A stretch of DNA of 64,000 nucleotides from Trichomonas vaginalis G3 (GCF_026262505.1 NC_067205.1:9796001-9860000), one strand, 5' to 3'; shown: positions 51,993 to 61,653, numbered from the stretch's first letter. Program-made: numbers and translations. Notes: a model not told the origin generated them from the sequence alone.

Positions 51993-52839
51993 TTATATTT
52001 TTACCGTTCGATAGTAGTTGTATATGAAACTAAGTTCTAAGTAAAACGCATGGTATAATGGAACTATTCTCTTTCTTCCATCTGTTGTAAACCATACTTG
52101 AAAGTCTGAAATACTTCCACTTGGTGGTTCATATAGCTTTGTAGGTTTTTCGTAAAAGTCATTTGCCAAGCATAAAAAAGAGTTTTGTGCACCAGAAAAT
52201 GAAGCATGAACTATAATAGCATCTGAGTCGAAAACATTTTCATATGTTCCATTAGGGTTTTCGACTTCATAAAAGTCCGGGTGTACTGGATATTCTGCAG
52301 GCTGATTTAACATCCTCATAAATCTATACCATGCCAAGTTGTTATATTTTGTAGAAATATAAACGTTTTCTCCAAGGTCTTCTATTCTATTGATTTTAAC
52401 AGTTGCATTTTCCTGTCATATATAATATCGAGATGGTACTCTCCCTCGTCAATGTTATACTGGTTTGCATATTCGATATAGATGTCGTTTATTTTTCTTG
52501 AAAAGCTTGAAGAGTTGTTTCTAAGTTTACAAGCAAACTAACTTGTAAAAGTTTTCCCTGTTCAAATTTCTCATACGTATGTTTTTCTTTGTTATAGTAT
52601 CGAACTTCAAAACCGACTGTAAATGGGAAACCATGTATGGCTTCTGAAATGAACTTCATTCTACGAAAGCCAATAGCTTTTGTGACAGATGGGTCTCTTA
52701 ACCATCTTAACGGGTAGTCAAAACGATAGCCTTCATGCTTTACGGTCTCTGTCTCAAACTTTTGACCGACATTCGTAAAAAGTTCATCTAATGGTTTAGT
52801 TGTAGCAACTCTTGAATTTTCTTTTTCTATTGAAAGCAT
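51993..52839 (-). pseudogene. Virion-like protein B remains (element 2)
   Basis: Counterpart of 13936-14785 and paralogue of 8598-9458. It diverges from the fibre gene across an 18-bp spacer, so the two may share a promoter. Broken in this copy. Confidence 0.6.
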
Positions 52840-52857
52840 ATTTTATCTAGAATAAAA

Positions 52858-54660
52858 ATGTCAAATGAAACAGCGTCTATGAGAGAAATACAACACAACC
52901 GACAACTCATTATACAAGCTCTAAATAAGAACACAACAAACTTTTCAAACTATTCTAAGATATCTGAGTCATTGAAAGAAGGAAACTTAAAACTGACTTT
53001 AAACCCAATGACAGATGAGTTTCTGTTTCAAGACAATAAGAACCATACTGTTTGTATAAATCCAACAAAAGGAACTTTAAACGAGAAACCTATATCTGAA
53101 CTTCTTTTGAAAGCAGATGTTGGCAACAAAGCTGACAAAGAATATGTAGACGATGCAATAGCAAAAGAAGAAGAAAGAGCTAACAAAGCTTATGCAACAA
53201 AAGAACATACTCATCCTGAACTAGCAGACAAAACATATGTTGACAATAAAATGTCAAGTGAAGTGACAAGAGCTGAAAACGAATATTCTAAAAAGACTCA
53301 TACACATACCATTGCAAATATTACAAACTTACAAGAAACCTTAAACAGGAAAAGTGACGTTGGACATACACATACCATTGCAAATATTGCAAACTTACAA
53401 GAAACCTTAAACAGGAAAAGTGACGTTGGACATACACATACCATTGCAAATATTGCAAACTTACAAGAAACCTTAAACAGGAAAAGTGACGTTGGACATA
53501 CACATACCATTGCAAATATTGCAAACTTACAAGAAACCTTAAACAGGAAAAGTGCCGTTGGACATACACATACATCTTCTGAAATAACAGACTTAAACGT
53601 TAGCCTTGAAAATAAAGCAGATAAAACATATGTCAATGAAATATACCAAAGTTTAGTTGGAACAAAAAATATTGAAACTATTGTTGGTGACTTTTCTTTC
53701 AATGAAGAAAACAAATATTTTAGATGGCAGTTTGTACATTCCTTAAAAAATGGTATACGGTATAAACTCATTCCGAAAAATAACAATGAAATGTATGTAA
53801 GCTATAAAAAGAACGATGGTACACAAGTTAAAGTTCCATTAGACAACAACTGCTACTTAAACTTATATGGAGACGAACAAAAGAAATATTTCCGAGTTTA
53901 TGAAATGACAGATATGACATTGCCTGACCCAGCTCCAGCACCATACTATTATGACTATGGAGATGACAACAGAACACCACATGTAGATGAACAAAAGCTA
54001 ACATTATATTTAGATTTTTATAGATATAAAAGATATAATGCAATAGAAAAAACGAGAATAGTATACTATTATGAAGATGACAGAAATAAATATTATAGTC
54101 AAGACTTTACCCACCCTGAAAACATAAGATTATATTATAAAAAATATTCTGACTTAAACCAGAAGAAACCTGAAATAGTTGCACTATATTTTAAGTTCAA
54201 AAGAGACAATCCTATAATATCTCATATGTTTGATTTAATGAACCCAGTAGGTTCTATTTATACATCTATGGAAGCAAGAGGTCCTCAAGTAATGTTTGGT
54301 GTTGGTGCATGGGAACAAATAGTCGACAGGTTTTTGTATTGTGCAAACTCTTCAAAGGAAACAGGTGGAAGTAAAACGATTTCAGGTGAAAACTTACCTG
54401 CGCACAGTCACTACATAGATTTAAGTACATCTCAAGCAGGTTGGCATAAGCATAGATATTGGGATTGGTCAGGAATGACAAAAGGTAAAGGATATGATGT
54501 TAAAGACGACGTTAAGTTTGCTATAAATTGTTACTGGGATGACACGCAGGGAGAAGGAAACCATACACATTTCGTTTCAGGATATACGCAAACAACGGGA
54601 CAAAGTAAAGACTACATGCCACCTTACATGACAGTTTACGCATGGTATAGAATTGCTTAG
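52858..54660 (+). CDS. Phage tail-collar/baseplate-type fibre protein, 600 aa
   Basis: 600 residues in three parts. Residues 1-140: helical N-terminus (MREIQHNRQLI, KADKEYVDDAIAKEEERA). ~141-255: four to five near-identical 22-residue repeats (GHTHTIANIANLQETLNRKS), a pattern typical of phage side-tail-fibre trimer shafts. Residues ~455-600: a collar domain like the C-terminus of phage baseplate/tail-fibre proteins (FDLMNPVGSIYTSMEARGPQ, GAWEQIVDRFL, GGSKTISGENLPAHSHYIDL, then NHTHFVSG and YMPPYMTVYAWYRIA). This architecture binds receptors in phages. The gene is intact and ends overlapping the convergent integrase by 4 bp. A receptor-binding spike for element particles is inferred. Confidence 0.78.
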   Translation: MSNETASMREIQHNRQLIIQALNKNTTNFSNYSKISESLKEGNLKLTLNPMTDEFLFQDNKNHTVCINPTKGTLNEKPISELLLKADVGNKADKEYVDDAIAKEEERANKAYATKEHTHPELADKTYVDNKMSSEVTRAENEYSKKTHTHTIANITNLQETLNRKSDVGHTHTIANIANLQETLNRKSDVGHTHTIANIANLQETLNRKSDVGHTHTIANIANLQETLNRKSAVGHTHTSSEITDLNVSLENKADKTYVNEIYQSLVGTKNIETIVGDFSFNEENKYFRWQFVHSLKNGIRYKLIPKNNNEMYVSYKKNDGTQVKVPLDNNCYLNLYGDEQKKYFRVYEMTDMTLPDPAPAPYYYDYGDDNRTPHVDEQKLTLYLDFYRYKRYNAIEKTRIVYYYEDDRNKYYSQDFTHPENIRLYYKKYSDLNQKKPEIVALYFKFKRDNPIISHMFDLMNPVGSIYTSMEARGPQVMFGVGAWEQIVDRFLYCANSSKETGGSKTISGENLPAHSHYIDLSTSQAGWHKHRYWDWSGMTKGKGYDVKDDVKFAINCYWDDTQGEGNHTHFVSGYTQTTGQSKDYMPPYMTVYAWYRIA

Positions 54661-55616
54661 TCGTCATTTTCAACTTCTTTAGCATATTCGTCAGGAGTTG
54701 TCTTATATTTGTTAGGAACTGTCTTTGAAAGTATACCACCTTGAACTTTGACAAGTTTGAAACAAGGTCTGACAATAGTAGTTTTATCTTCTGCTTGCAG
54801 TGTGTACATTTTGCCATGTTTGCCTAAAACTTCATAATATTCTCTTGTATACTTTCTTCTATTTTTACGAACACGAATGTGAGTACCTGTCGGGTTCCCA
54901 TTGTTGTCATAGTCAATAGTATTTTCATATGGGTCGCGTTTGGGTATTTCTATTTTTACTTTGTCGCCTTTCTTAAGTTTGAAGCCCGGCATTCTTTCTT
55001 GTTTGTCTCTTTTGACTAAATTATTAAATATATAGTCTTTCTCTAAGTCAGGGTTGTTTTTCATTTCTTCGGGGGAGTGGTTTCCCAAACCTTTTTGTTT
55101 ACGGCTATTGTAAATATTTAAAACTTGTCTCATCTTTGCCATGGAGAAGTGTCTATACTTGTCGTCATATGACATTTCATTTGCTTCACCACCTTGTGGT
55201 TGGTTTAAGTCTCTTAACATTTTTATACAACCGTCAATGACACCAAGAGCAGAATGGTTTTGGTCGACAATGAAATATTGGTTTACATTTTTTGAACGCA
55301 GATAGTTTTTTACATCGTCTGATTTGAAAGAACTTTCACAGTCAGATGTCAGTTTTGTTGGATGGTATTTGTCAACAAATATTGTCAAAGCTGCTAAGAT
55401 ATCTAAAATATTTTTGGACTGTAATGGTATGGCTTCACAGTATCTTGTGTTTTGACCGACAAATATTAGCCAGTATGGTGGTCCATCTTCTCTATACATC
55501 GGAATGTTTTCCAAGATATCCATAAACCAAGCATTTGGTGTTGAACTAAAGATTTTTACCATGAGTGCTTTCTTTGTCGCTTTAGAAACATAGGGGTCCT
55601 TGTTTGGATTCGTCAT
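54657..55616 (-). CDS. Polinton integrase (rve, retroviral type)
   Basis: 319 residues, starting MTNPNKDPYVSKATKKALM. The catalytic-core pattern has D in AWFMDILENIP, D in KLTSDCESSF, and E-region blocks following NQYFIVDQNHSALGVIDGCI. The C-terminal third has a small beta-barrel-like segment (KGDKVKIEIP...YEVLGKHGKMYTL), as in Polinton integrases where a chromodomain or SH3-like fold binds DNA. It joins element ends to target DNA with 6-bp duplications. It converges on the fibre gene and diverges from the glycine-rich gene with 17 bp between them. Confidence 0.8.
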   Translation of the reverse strand: MTNPNKDPYVSKATKKALMVKIFSSTPNAWFMDILENIPMYREDGPPYWLIFVGQNTRYCEAIPLQSKNILDILAALTIFVDKYHPTKLTSDCESSFKSDDVKNYLRSKNVNQYFIVDQNHSALGVIDGCIKMLRDLNQPQGGEANEMSYDDKYRHFSMAKMRQVLNIYNSRKQKGLGNHSPEEMKNNPDLEKDYIFNNLVKRDKQERMPGFKLKKGDKVKIEIPKRDPYENTIDYDNNGNPTGTHIRVRKNRRKYTREYYEVLGKHGKMYTLQAEDKTTIVRPCFKLVKVQGGILSKTVPNKYKTTPDEYAKEVENDD

Positions 55617-55633
55617 TTTTTAACCCATAAGAA

Positions 55634-55993
55634 ATGGGTTTATTTGGCGCGTTAGCAGGAGTTGCATCCAGATTTTTGCCCGCAGTGGGAACAATAGCCA
55701 GAGGTGTATTTGGAGTTGGAAGGAAGATTTTGAGTACATTAGGTATACTTAAAGAGAAAGCACAACCTATTATACAAACTGTACAGAAAGGTTGGGATGT
55801 AGCACGAGATGCAACAAATCTTATTCCAAATCCTGAAACAAGAGGAAAAGTTCAAGGATGGATGGACAATGTAGGAAGACAAGCAGGAAACTATTATAAC
55901 AAAGCAAATGACTACTATAACCAAGCAGGACACTATATGGACCAAGGTGAAAGATTCTTTAACAGAGGATATAACCATGCACAACAGTGGTAA
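55634..55993 (+). CDS. Glycine-rich amphipathic minor virion-like protein, 119 aa
   Basis: The N-terminal ~35 residues are Gly/Ala/hydrophobic (MGLFGALAGVASRFLPAVGT); a helical charged middle (ILKEKAQPIIQTVQKGWDVA) precedes a Tyr/Asn/Gln tail (YYNKANDYYNQAGHYM). The N-terminus could insert into membranes, as in minor capsid proteins. No family match recalled; role inferred. Confidence 0.6.
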   Translation: MGLFGALAGVASRFLPAVGTIARGVFGVGRKILSTLGILKEKAQPIIQTVQKGWDVARDATNLIPNPETRGKVQGWMDNVGRQAGNYYNKANDYYNQAGHYMDQGERFFNRGYNHAQQW

Positions 55994-56053
55994 ACAATAA
56001 CCAACCTCAACCGCCTCAAACGTGGGGAATGTAAAGTTTTTTACTGAGATGAA

Positions 56054-56206
56054 ATGAACAATACAGCATTGAGACAAATGGGTTCAAGATGGATTTGTCG
56101 GCTTCCAGCAGTTACACAACGTGTTTGTCAAGTTCTTCCTATACCTCAGGAAGTTTTAGACCGACTTAAAAAACAACAACAACCAGTTGAAAACAAACCA
56201 AACTAA
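56054..56206 (+). CDS. Small Polinton protein, 50 aa
   Basis: MNNTALRQMGSRWICRLPAV... ending QQQPVENKPN. Basic N-terminal half, then a Gln/Pro tail. It is preceded by the leader TTTTTTACTGAGATGAA directly before the ATG, as is the next gene. No known family. Confidence 0.55.
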   Translation: MNNTALRQMGSRWICRLPAVTQRVCQVLPIPQEVLDRLKKQQQPVENKPN

Positions 56207-56224
56207 AATTTTTACTGAGATGAA

Positions 56225-56808
56225 ATGACCGAAGAAGTTGAAACGGTAGATTTGACACCACAAACAAAAAGTTCAGAACCATTGTCAAAACCTGTCAAAG
56301 AACTTACAGATGAAGAGAAAAATTCAATAATAGAAAGTGCCAGGTCTGGAAATACAAACCCTAACTACAAAGTCACTTTTCATAAAAATGGAACGGCAAG
56401 TATCTCAAAAAAGAAACAGACTCTCACAAATAAAATATTGAAGTCTGAAGGAGCTTTCGAGACAACAGATGGAAAAGTTTACTTCACTGACCAACAGTTC
56501 ATTATAGAACATCTCATTGACTTAGAGTCGAAATATTCTAAACTTTACAACAAACACAAAAAGTTGAAAGGAAAACAAAACAAATGGCATATGATATTTA
56601 TGAAGATGTTGACGACACAACTGTTCCTGCAAGTGAAGTAAAGTCAGAGGAACCGAAAAGTGACGAAAAACCGATAGAAGAAGAGAAACCAAAAACTGAA
56701 GATAAACCAAAACCAAAGTTTAGTTTCCAAACTAAACCAAGTCAACCTTCATTAGCTGGTATGGGTTGGCGTCAAAGACTTATGGCAGCAGGCGGTTATG
56801 TAAAGTAA
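56225..56808 (+). pseudogene. 194-aa-family Polinton protein remains (element 2)
   Basis: Counterpart of 9888-10472, almost identical over its length, including the acidic Pro-rich linker and the conserved tail SLAGMGWRQRLMAAGGYVK. Broken in this copy. Confidence 0.6.
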
Positions 56809-56840
56809 AGAGAAAAAAAATATTTTTTTTTTTTATAAAA

Positions 56841-58988
56841 ATGCCCCCATATAGAATGGATAGAAAATCTGCTAGAATAAAAGCAGAGTTGCAAAGTTAT
56901 GGTTGGAGAGTTTCGAAGAAGTTTAAATATAGGAAGGGAAGACCCATAAAAGTCTATGACAAATTGTCTGGTCTTCGCTACGAAATGGATTTGGAAACAG
57001 CACGTGCAAATTATCCAAACAGACTAGAGAGGTTAGAAGAAGAACGTCTTATGGACATGCCTTTCGATGTTAGTGAACCTCAAGTTGAAGGACACGACGG
57101 CTTTGCCAGATTCTATTGGAAACATGACGAACAATTGCATCCTTTGAGAAGGAAAAAAGGAAAAGTGAGACACATGCTCCCATGGAAAGAACAAGATATG
57201 CATATGAAAGTACCGTGAAGTTAGAAGTCAAATTACATCTGGTCGAACCTTTACAGTAAACTTTGACGAAGGAAAGAACAAAGAAGGCTTCATGGGAGTA
57301 CTTGCTGCAATCAAGACGGAAATAAGAAAGGACACAATCTCAGATTGACCATAACAGATTTGGATGGTCACATTTACTATGCACATGGCAATGAACAAAC
57401 AGCCGCAAAACTTCTTGACGCTTTCAAGACTACAAAGAGAGAACAAATGGTTGACTCCGACTCAGACATTTTGAATGCAATTGAAGGAATTGCAAGTGTC
57501 AAGTTCGAATGGTACCAACCTAACCCTCAAGCAGTCAGACAACATGCTGGATACTTCCCGTTCAGAAATAAGTCTGACATTGACTTGACAAGGTATGGAA
57601 TTTACAATTCAATTGAAACAATTGTCAATGAACCTTGTATTCTTACATGTCTCAGGAACTCTGGTCTTGTTACAGATGAGAAAATGAAGTATCTTGAGTC
57701 ATGTGTGAAGACAAGGTACATTCTCAGAGGTCAATTGGCAAAAATTGCACCGTTGGCAAATGTCAATATCCGAGTCAACATACCTACAGCTAAAGGTTCT
57801 TCACATGACGACTATGTTGTTGACTTCAAATTGCCATGGTTGAAGATTGTAATTGTCCACAACCACTTCATGTTGAACGAAAGTCTTACAAACCCATTGT
57901 TCGGAAAAGGCAAGTGCAACATTGTCAGAGCTGTAAACATTCTTTTCGAGAAAGGTTTGTTGGAACCAATTCCAGATGACAAGCTGACAGAAACTTTTGT
58001 ACCAAAAGACGAAACAAACTTTTCATTGTTAGCAAGACCAAAAGTTGTTCCAGACAAAGTTCTAGTACAAAAGAAGTACACAATTCCACAAGGAGTTGGA
58101 TTGTTCGGATACCAACCTGAACCAGAAGAACTTCCAATGAGGTTGCAAGAACTTCAAGATGCTATAAACAAACTTCCATTGAGACATCCAATTGACGTCA
58201 AATTGTATTGGAGAGCATCTGAGTTAGGTCAGAAGGTTTTATATGAAACAGGTTGCTTCGACGATGTTTATGAGATAACAGGAGAAGTTTCTCAGAAGAT
58301 AAGAGACTCACTTGAATTTCCACAAACTGGACCAATTGGTTGCGACAAGTTCGACTCAGATGAAAAGATATACTATGTCGACCTTAACGCTGCATACATG
58401 AGGTTTGTCCAATATATTCCGACTGGAATTCCAAACGAAGATGGTGAGTTCCCGGGAAGGAACTATACAGTTGGAAAAGTCATACAACAACTGTATGATA
58501 TTAGGAAAGCTTCAAACCCCAAACTTGCAATGACACTCAAATTGCTTATGAATTCGACATGGGGATATTCCATTAAGAAACCTCAAGAGATGAAGAGTAA
58601 ACATTATGAGAAGGTCGACAACTTTGTTGAAAGGTTTTCTCCTTTTGTTTTGAAGTACGAATTCACTCAAGGTCAAAGTGGCTTAGTAACCACATTAAAA
58701 CCTATTGTCGAACATTGGTCTTACCCTCAGTTCGCAAAGGCAGTCCTTGACAACTACAATGAGTTCTTCTCGGAAGTCAAATCGAAAGTCAAGGTTTACT
58801 ATGAGAACATTGACGCACTCATGACGAACGAAGAAGGCTATAACAAACTCATTGAAATGGGCATGGTCGGTGAGAAGATGGGTCAATTCAAATTGGACAA
58901 AATTTTCACCGAAGTTCATGTCCTCTCCAAGCGTAAGTACTGGGGCATACTTGAAGACGGCACAGAAATAAAACATTGCATGAAATAA
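56841..58988 (+). pseudogene. Protein-primed DNA polymerase B remains
   Basis: Family B polymerase of the Polinton/adenovirus protein-primed type. Seen in order: a basic N-terminus (MPPYRMDRKSARIKAELQ), then motif A-type YYVDLNAAYMRF, motif B-type KLLMNSTWGYSIKKP, and motif C-type YYENIDALMTN near the end. The enzyme copies linear element DNA from a terminal protein. Broken. Its N-terminal piece has a match at 9612-9857 in element 1. Confidence 0.8.
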
Positions 58989-58995
58989 AAAATTT

Positions 58996-59241
58996 TTATT
59001 CGAATTTGAATTTAAATGTGGGAATTCTTGGGAACGTGAAAGGCTTATTTACTTGAGGAACAGGTAAAGGTGGTGGCAACCAGTCCATTTTATATTCCTT
59101 CCTAGCTAATTTCCGTTTAATTTCATGGTCGCCCTCGGAGTCTTTGAATCGGACAGGTCGAGTTACACCATTCTTGGTCTCAAACTCATATATAACCTGT
59201 TTGTCTGTATTTTCGTCGACTATGGCACGAGACACGAACAT
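58996..59241 (-). CDS. Small Polinton protein, 81 aa
   Basis: From the ATG at 59241 (MFVSRAIVDENTDK). The N-terminal half is charged; a Pro-rich middle (WLPPPLPVPQVNKP) leads to an aromatic-basic tail (FTFPRIPTFKFKFE). It runs tail-to-tail with the polymerase gene and diverges from the next gene. Family unknown. Confidence 0.5.
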   Translation of the reverse strand: MFVSRAIVDENTDKQVIYEFETKNGVTRPVRFKDSEGDHEIKRKLARKEYKMDWLPPPLPVPQVNKPFTFPRIPTFKFKFE

Positions 59242-59254
59242 TGACCAAACGGAC

Positions 59255-59265
59255 AAAAAGTGTCA
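59255..59265 (+). promoter_or_regulatory. AAAAAGTGTCA start-proximal motif
   Basis: Six bases upstream of the ATG at 59272; the following bases (TCATTT) match the Trichomonas initiator consensus TCA-pyrimidine-A/T. It lies between divergent genes. Confidence 0.55.
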
Positions 59266-59271
59266 TTTCGG

Positions 59272-59535
59272 ATGGTCAAGCAGCCAATCGCATTCGAGCA
59301 CCTCGAAGAAGCCTTACGTTCCAAGGGAGAGGGTGTCTGGTGCAAGGGAGAGGTCATGAGACTCTACGAGCAGTACATCCTCAATGCTTGGGAGGACAAA
59401 TCGTCCTTGGATTGGCAATTCTACCAACTCCTCTGGGACGACCTCCTATACAACTGGGATGACGAAAGAGTCCAATTCAGAGGTCGGGAACTAATTTTGC
59501 AAATTACCCTTAATTTAACATACTTATCCAAATAA
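59272..59535 (+). CDS. Small Polinton protein, 87 aa
   Basis: From the ATG at 59272 (MVKQPIAFEHLEEALRSKGE). A Trp-rich middle (NAWEDKSSLDWQFYQLLWDD) and a hydrophobic C-terminus. GC content is higher than in the flanking genes. Family unknown. Confidence 0.5.
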   Translation: MVKQPIAFEHLEEALRSKGEGVWCKGEVMRLYEQYILNAWEDKSSLDWQFYQLLWDDLLYNWDDERVQFRGRELILQITLNLTYLSK

Positions 59536-59584
59536 ACACCTAAATTTACTTGGGGTTTCCCCCTAAAATAAAATTTTTTTACTC

Positions 59585-60268
59585 TTAGAACCACTCGAGG
59601 TTCTCCTTACGGTTGTTGAGCTGGTCACCGTCAATGTGTCTGACCCTCGTCTTCTTGTTTGGATTTGGAACCCATTGCATACCGACAAGCTTTCCCATGG
59701 AAATTGAACCGTAATTCCGAAGGGTAAGGTTCAAGTGTCCCAAGTTGTTGAGGACTGGGGTAAGAACCTTGCCGGTCTCCTTGTTGCGGATTTTGTATGG
59801 GTAGGGTTGGGAAATTTCGTAAGCGTCATCGGCAACAAGGGTTGCCCAAACTTCCTCTTCTTTGTGTTTCTCTTCTTCCTCTTCTTCCTCTTCTTCCTCG
59901 AAAATTCCTTCTTGAATTTGGTACTCACGAATTACGGTGTTGGAGGTTCTGTCCTTTCCGAGTGCCGCCCAGATGGTGTCAATCTCTTCGAAGAAACGGT
60001 AGATGAGTTGGGCAAGGTTTTGGTTCTCTATGTTGTATTGGCGCAAGGTTTCCGCGAAATCGTTCAGGACTTTCTTATTGGAAGCTTGGTTCGTGAGGAC
60101 TTCGACTTTGAGATTGGTTATCTCTTCCATAAGACTACTTTGGAGAGTCTTAATGGTGTTTGACAGATGAGCGTTCAATTGGGCAATTTGAATTTGAACT
60201 GGGCGCTTGTCTGACAACCTTGAAAGGACATCTGCCATTGAGTTTGGCTTCGGTGCTTGTTCGGACAT
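59585..60268 (-). CDS. Coiled-coil protein with HNH-type C-terminus, 227 aa
   Basis: The N-terminal ~110 residues are helical (LSNTIKTLQSSLMEEITNLK), followed by a poly-Glu run. The C-terminal 70 residues match HNH_3-type homing endonuclease motifs: LTLRNYGSISMGKLVGMQWV, then VRHIDGDQLNNRKENLEWF, where H-x-D-G-x-x-x-x-N-x-x-x-N carries the metal-binding histidine and asparagines. A DNA nicking or cleaving activity is predicted. The coil could attach it to another protein. The fusion is unusual. Confidence 0.6.
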   Translation of the reverse strand: MSEQAPKPNSMADVLSRLSDKRPVQIQIAQLNAHLSNTIKTLQSSLMEEITNLKVEVLTNQASNKKVLNDFAETLRQYNIENQNLAQLIYRFFEEIDTIWAALGKDRTSNTVIREYQIQEGIFEEEEEEEEEEKHKEEEVWATLVADDAYEISQPYPYKIRNKETGKVLTPVLNNLGHLNLTLRNYGSISMGKLVGMQWVPNPNKKTRVRHIDGDQLNNRKENLEWF

Positions 60269-60300
60269 CGAAAAAATGAAGTGGTTTGAGAATGACGGTT

Positions 60301-60885
60301 TTACTTCAAAAAGCTTGTTATGACGGTTAAGTCATACAACAAGTTTAAAATAATATCTTGTTCTTCTTCTGAACGTTTGTTGTCTCTTCCGATAAAAGTT
60401 TGGAACATGAGAACCAAAAAACGTTTTTTGAGATTGTGGAAGAGTTCAGGCAAACGTTCATATTCCGGATATGTTGGGAGCAGTTCGAAACATCTGAGCT
60501 GACTTTCGGACAAAATTGGGACAATGTCAACAAATTCATCTTTGGTCGGACTGCTTGAAGGTAAGTCCCTTACATGTAAGTAGCTCTGGTAAAGTCTTCT
60601 CATTTCTGCTAACTTTTGGAGTATAGCTTCGTAGTTTAGAAGTTTTAATTTTAATTGTCTTATTCCACTCTTGACATCTAAACGGTAACTATCCATGAGG
60701 TCAAGAGTAGCTTTGGTAGCTTTAAGTGGAGCTATCTGTTCCTTGACTCCTGCAATTTTGGTTGCAATTGTGATTTGAGCTCCTTCAAGTTCGCCGTCTA
60801 TGTCGTTCTCAACGTCTTCAACCATAGCTTGAAACTCTTCATCGGTCCATTGAGATTGGTGTGGGACGAATTTAACTTGCTTCAT
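60301..60885 (-). CDS. Unknown helical Polinton protein, 194 aa
   Basis: All-helical, with a coiled-coil-like first half (ATKIAGVKEQIAPLKATKATL) and a Leu-rich second half (YPEYERLPELFHNLKKRFLV). No catalytic motif seen. It lies just upstream of, and on the same strand as, the HNH-type gene, about 32 bp away, so the two may be co-regulated. Confidence 0.55.
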   Translation of the reverse strand: MKQVKFVPHQSQWTDEEFQAMVEDVENDIDGELEGAQITIATKIAGVKEQIAPLKATKATLDLMDSYRLDVKSGIRQLKLKLLNYEAILQKLAEMRRLYQSYLHVRDLPSSSPTKDEFVDIVPILSESQLRCFELLPTYPEYERLPELFHNLKKRFLVLMFQTFIGRDNKRSEEEQDIILNLLYDLTVITSFLK

Positions 60886-60995
60886 TCAAAAAATGTTTTT
60901 ACTCAAAGCGTGCCATGTATATGGCTATAAGAAACTTACCAGAAGGCTTCTTCTTCACATGCGTAAAAACATAAAAAAAGTGAAGTTAAAATGAG

Positions 60996-61384
60996 ATGTT
61001 TACTGAACTGGCTGAAGAACTGGCTGAATGTCGCCTTCACAGGTTATGTAGAACGGCTGACCCGAGAAGTGAAGGAGAGACTGAATTGCCAATTTCATAT
61101 GGGGTAGGGGTTCTCCTTGTTTGGTATTTTTATCCAAGGACGTTTGTTTAGGAACTTAACAAGAGTTCTCTTTTGGCGTCCTTTATGCCATCGTAGGCTG
61201 TCCCGTCTGGTATTTGAATTGGAATTCCAGTCGAAGTCTCGAGCTGAAGTGTAGACCTTCCAGAAATACTGGTGAACTTGACCTTGGGCTTCATTACCTT
61301 GCGCAAGTAGTCTTTTACGCAGTCGTTAATTTCAATTAGGTAAATTGCCTCGTCAAATCCTTCTGGCATTCCGAGTCCTTCCAT
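60996..61384 (-). pseudogene. Conserved small Polinton gene remains (element 2)
   Basis: Matches 8095-8460 in element 1 (FDEAIYLIEINDCVKDYLRK, SISGRSTLQLETSTGIPIQ, and the tail region over FYITxEGDIQPVxQ). Family unknown. Confidence 0.5.
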
Positions 61385-61650
61385 CCGACAGGAAAATATT
61401 TTCCCGACAACTGGAAAAATTTTTCCGGACAAAGGGAAAAATTTTTCCTTCCGACAGGAAAAAATTTTCCAGTTGTCCGTCCGTAAACCATTCAAATTTT
61501 CGAAAATTGAGAACTTTTTGGTCGAACTTCAGGAAAAGTTCTTCCTTCCGACAGGAAAAATTTTTCCTTCCGACAGGAAAAGTTCTTCCTTCTGGCATTC
61601 CGAGTCCTTCCATCCGACAGGAAAAAATTTTCCTTCCGACAGGACACAAA
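61384..61650. repeat. Cluster of CCGACAGGAAAAATTTTTCC palindromes
   Basis: At least eight palindromes of the type GGAAAA(A)TTTTTCC or GGAAAATATTTTCC, most preceded by TTCCGACA or TCCGACA. A sub-block TCTGGCATTCCGAGTCCTTC occurs twice (about 61365 and 61590). Frames through it are repetitive (FSCRKE) and not taken as genes. Confidence 0.8.
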
Positions 61651-61653
61651 CGG

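Noticed and set aside
53298-53786. Cys/Phe-rich minus-strand frame across the fibre repeats
   Set aside because: Shadow of the 66-bp coding repeats in the fibre gene.
59735-60163. Hydrophobic plus-strand frame opposite the HNH-type gene
   Set aside because: The poly-Phe/Leu stretch is the complement of the poly-Glu/Lys run; an antisense shadow.
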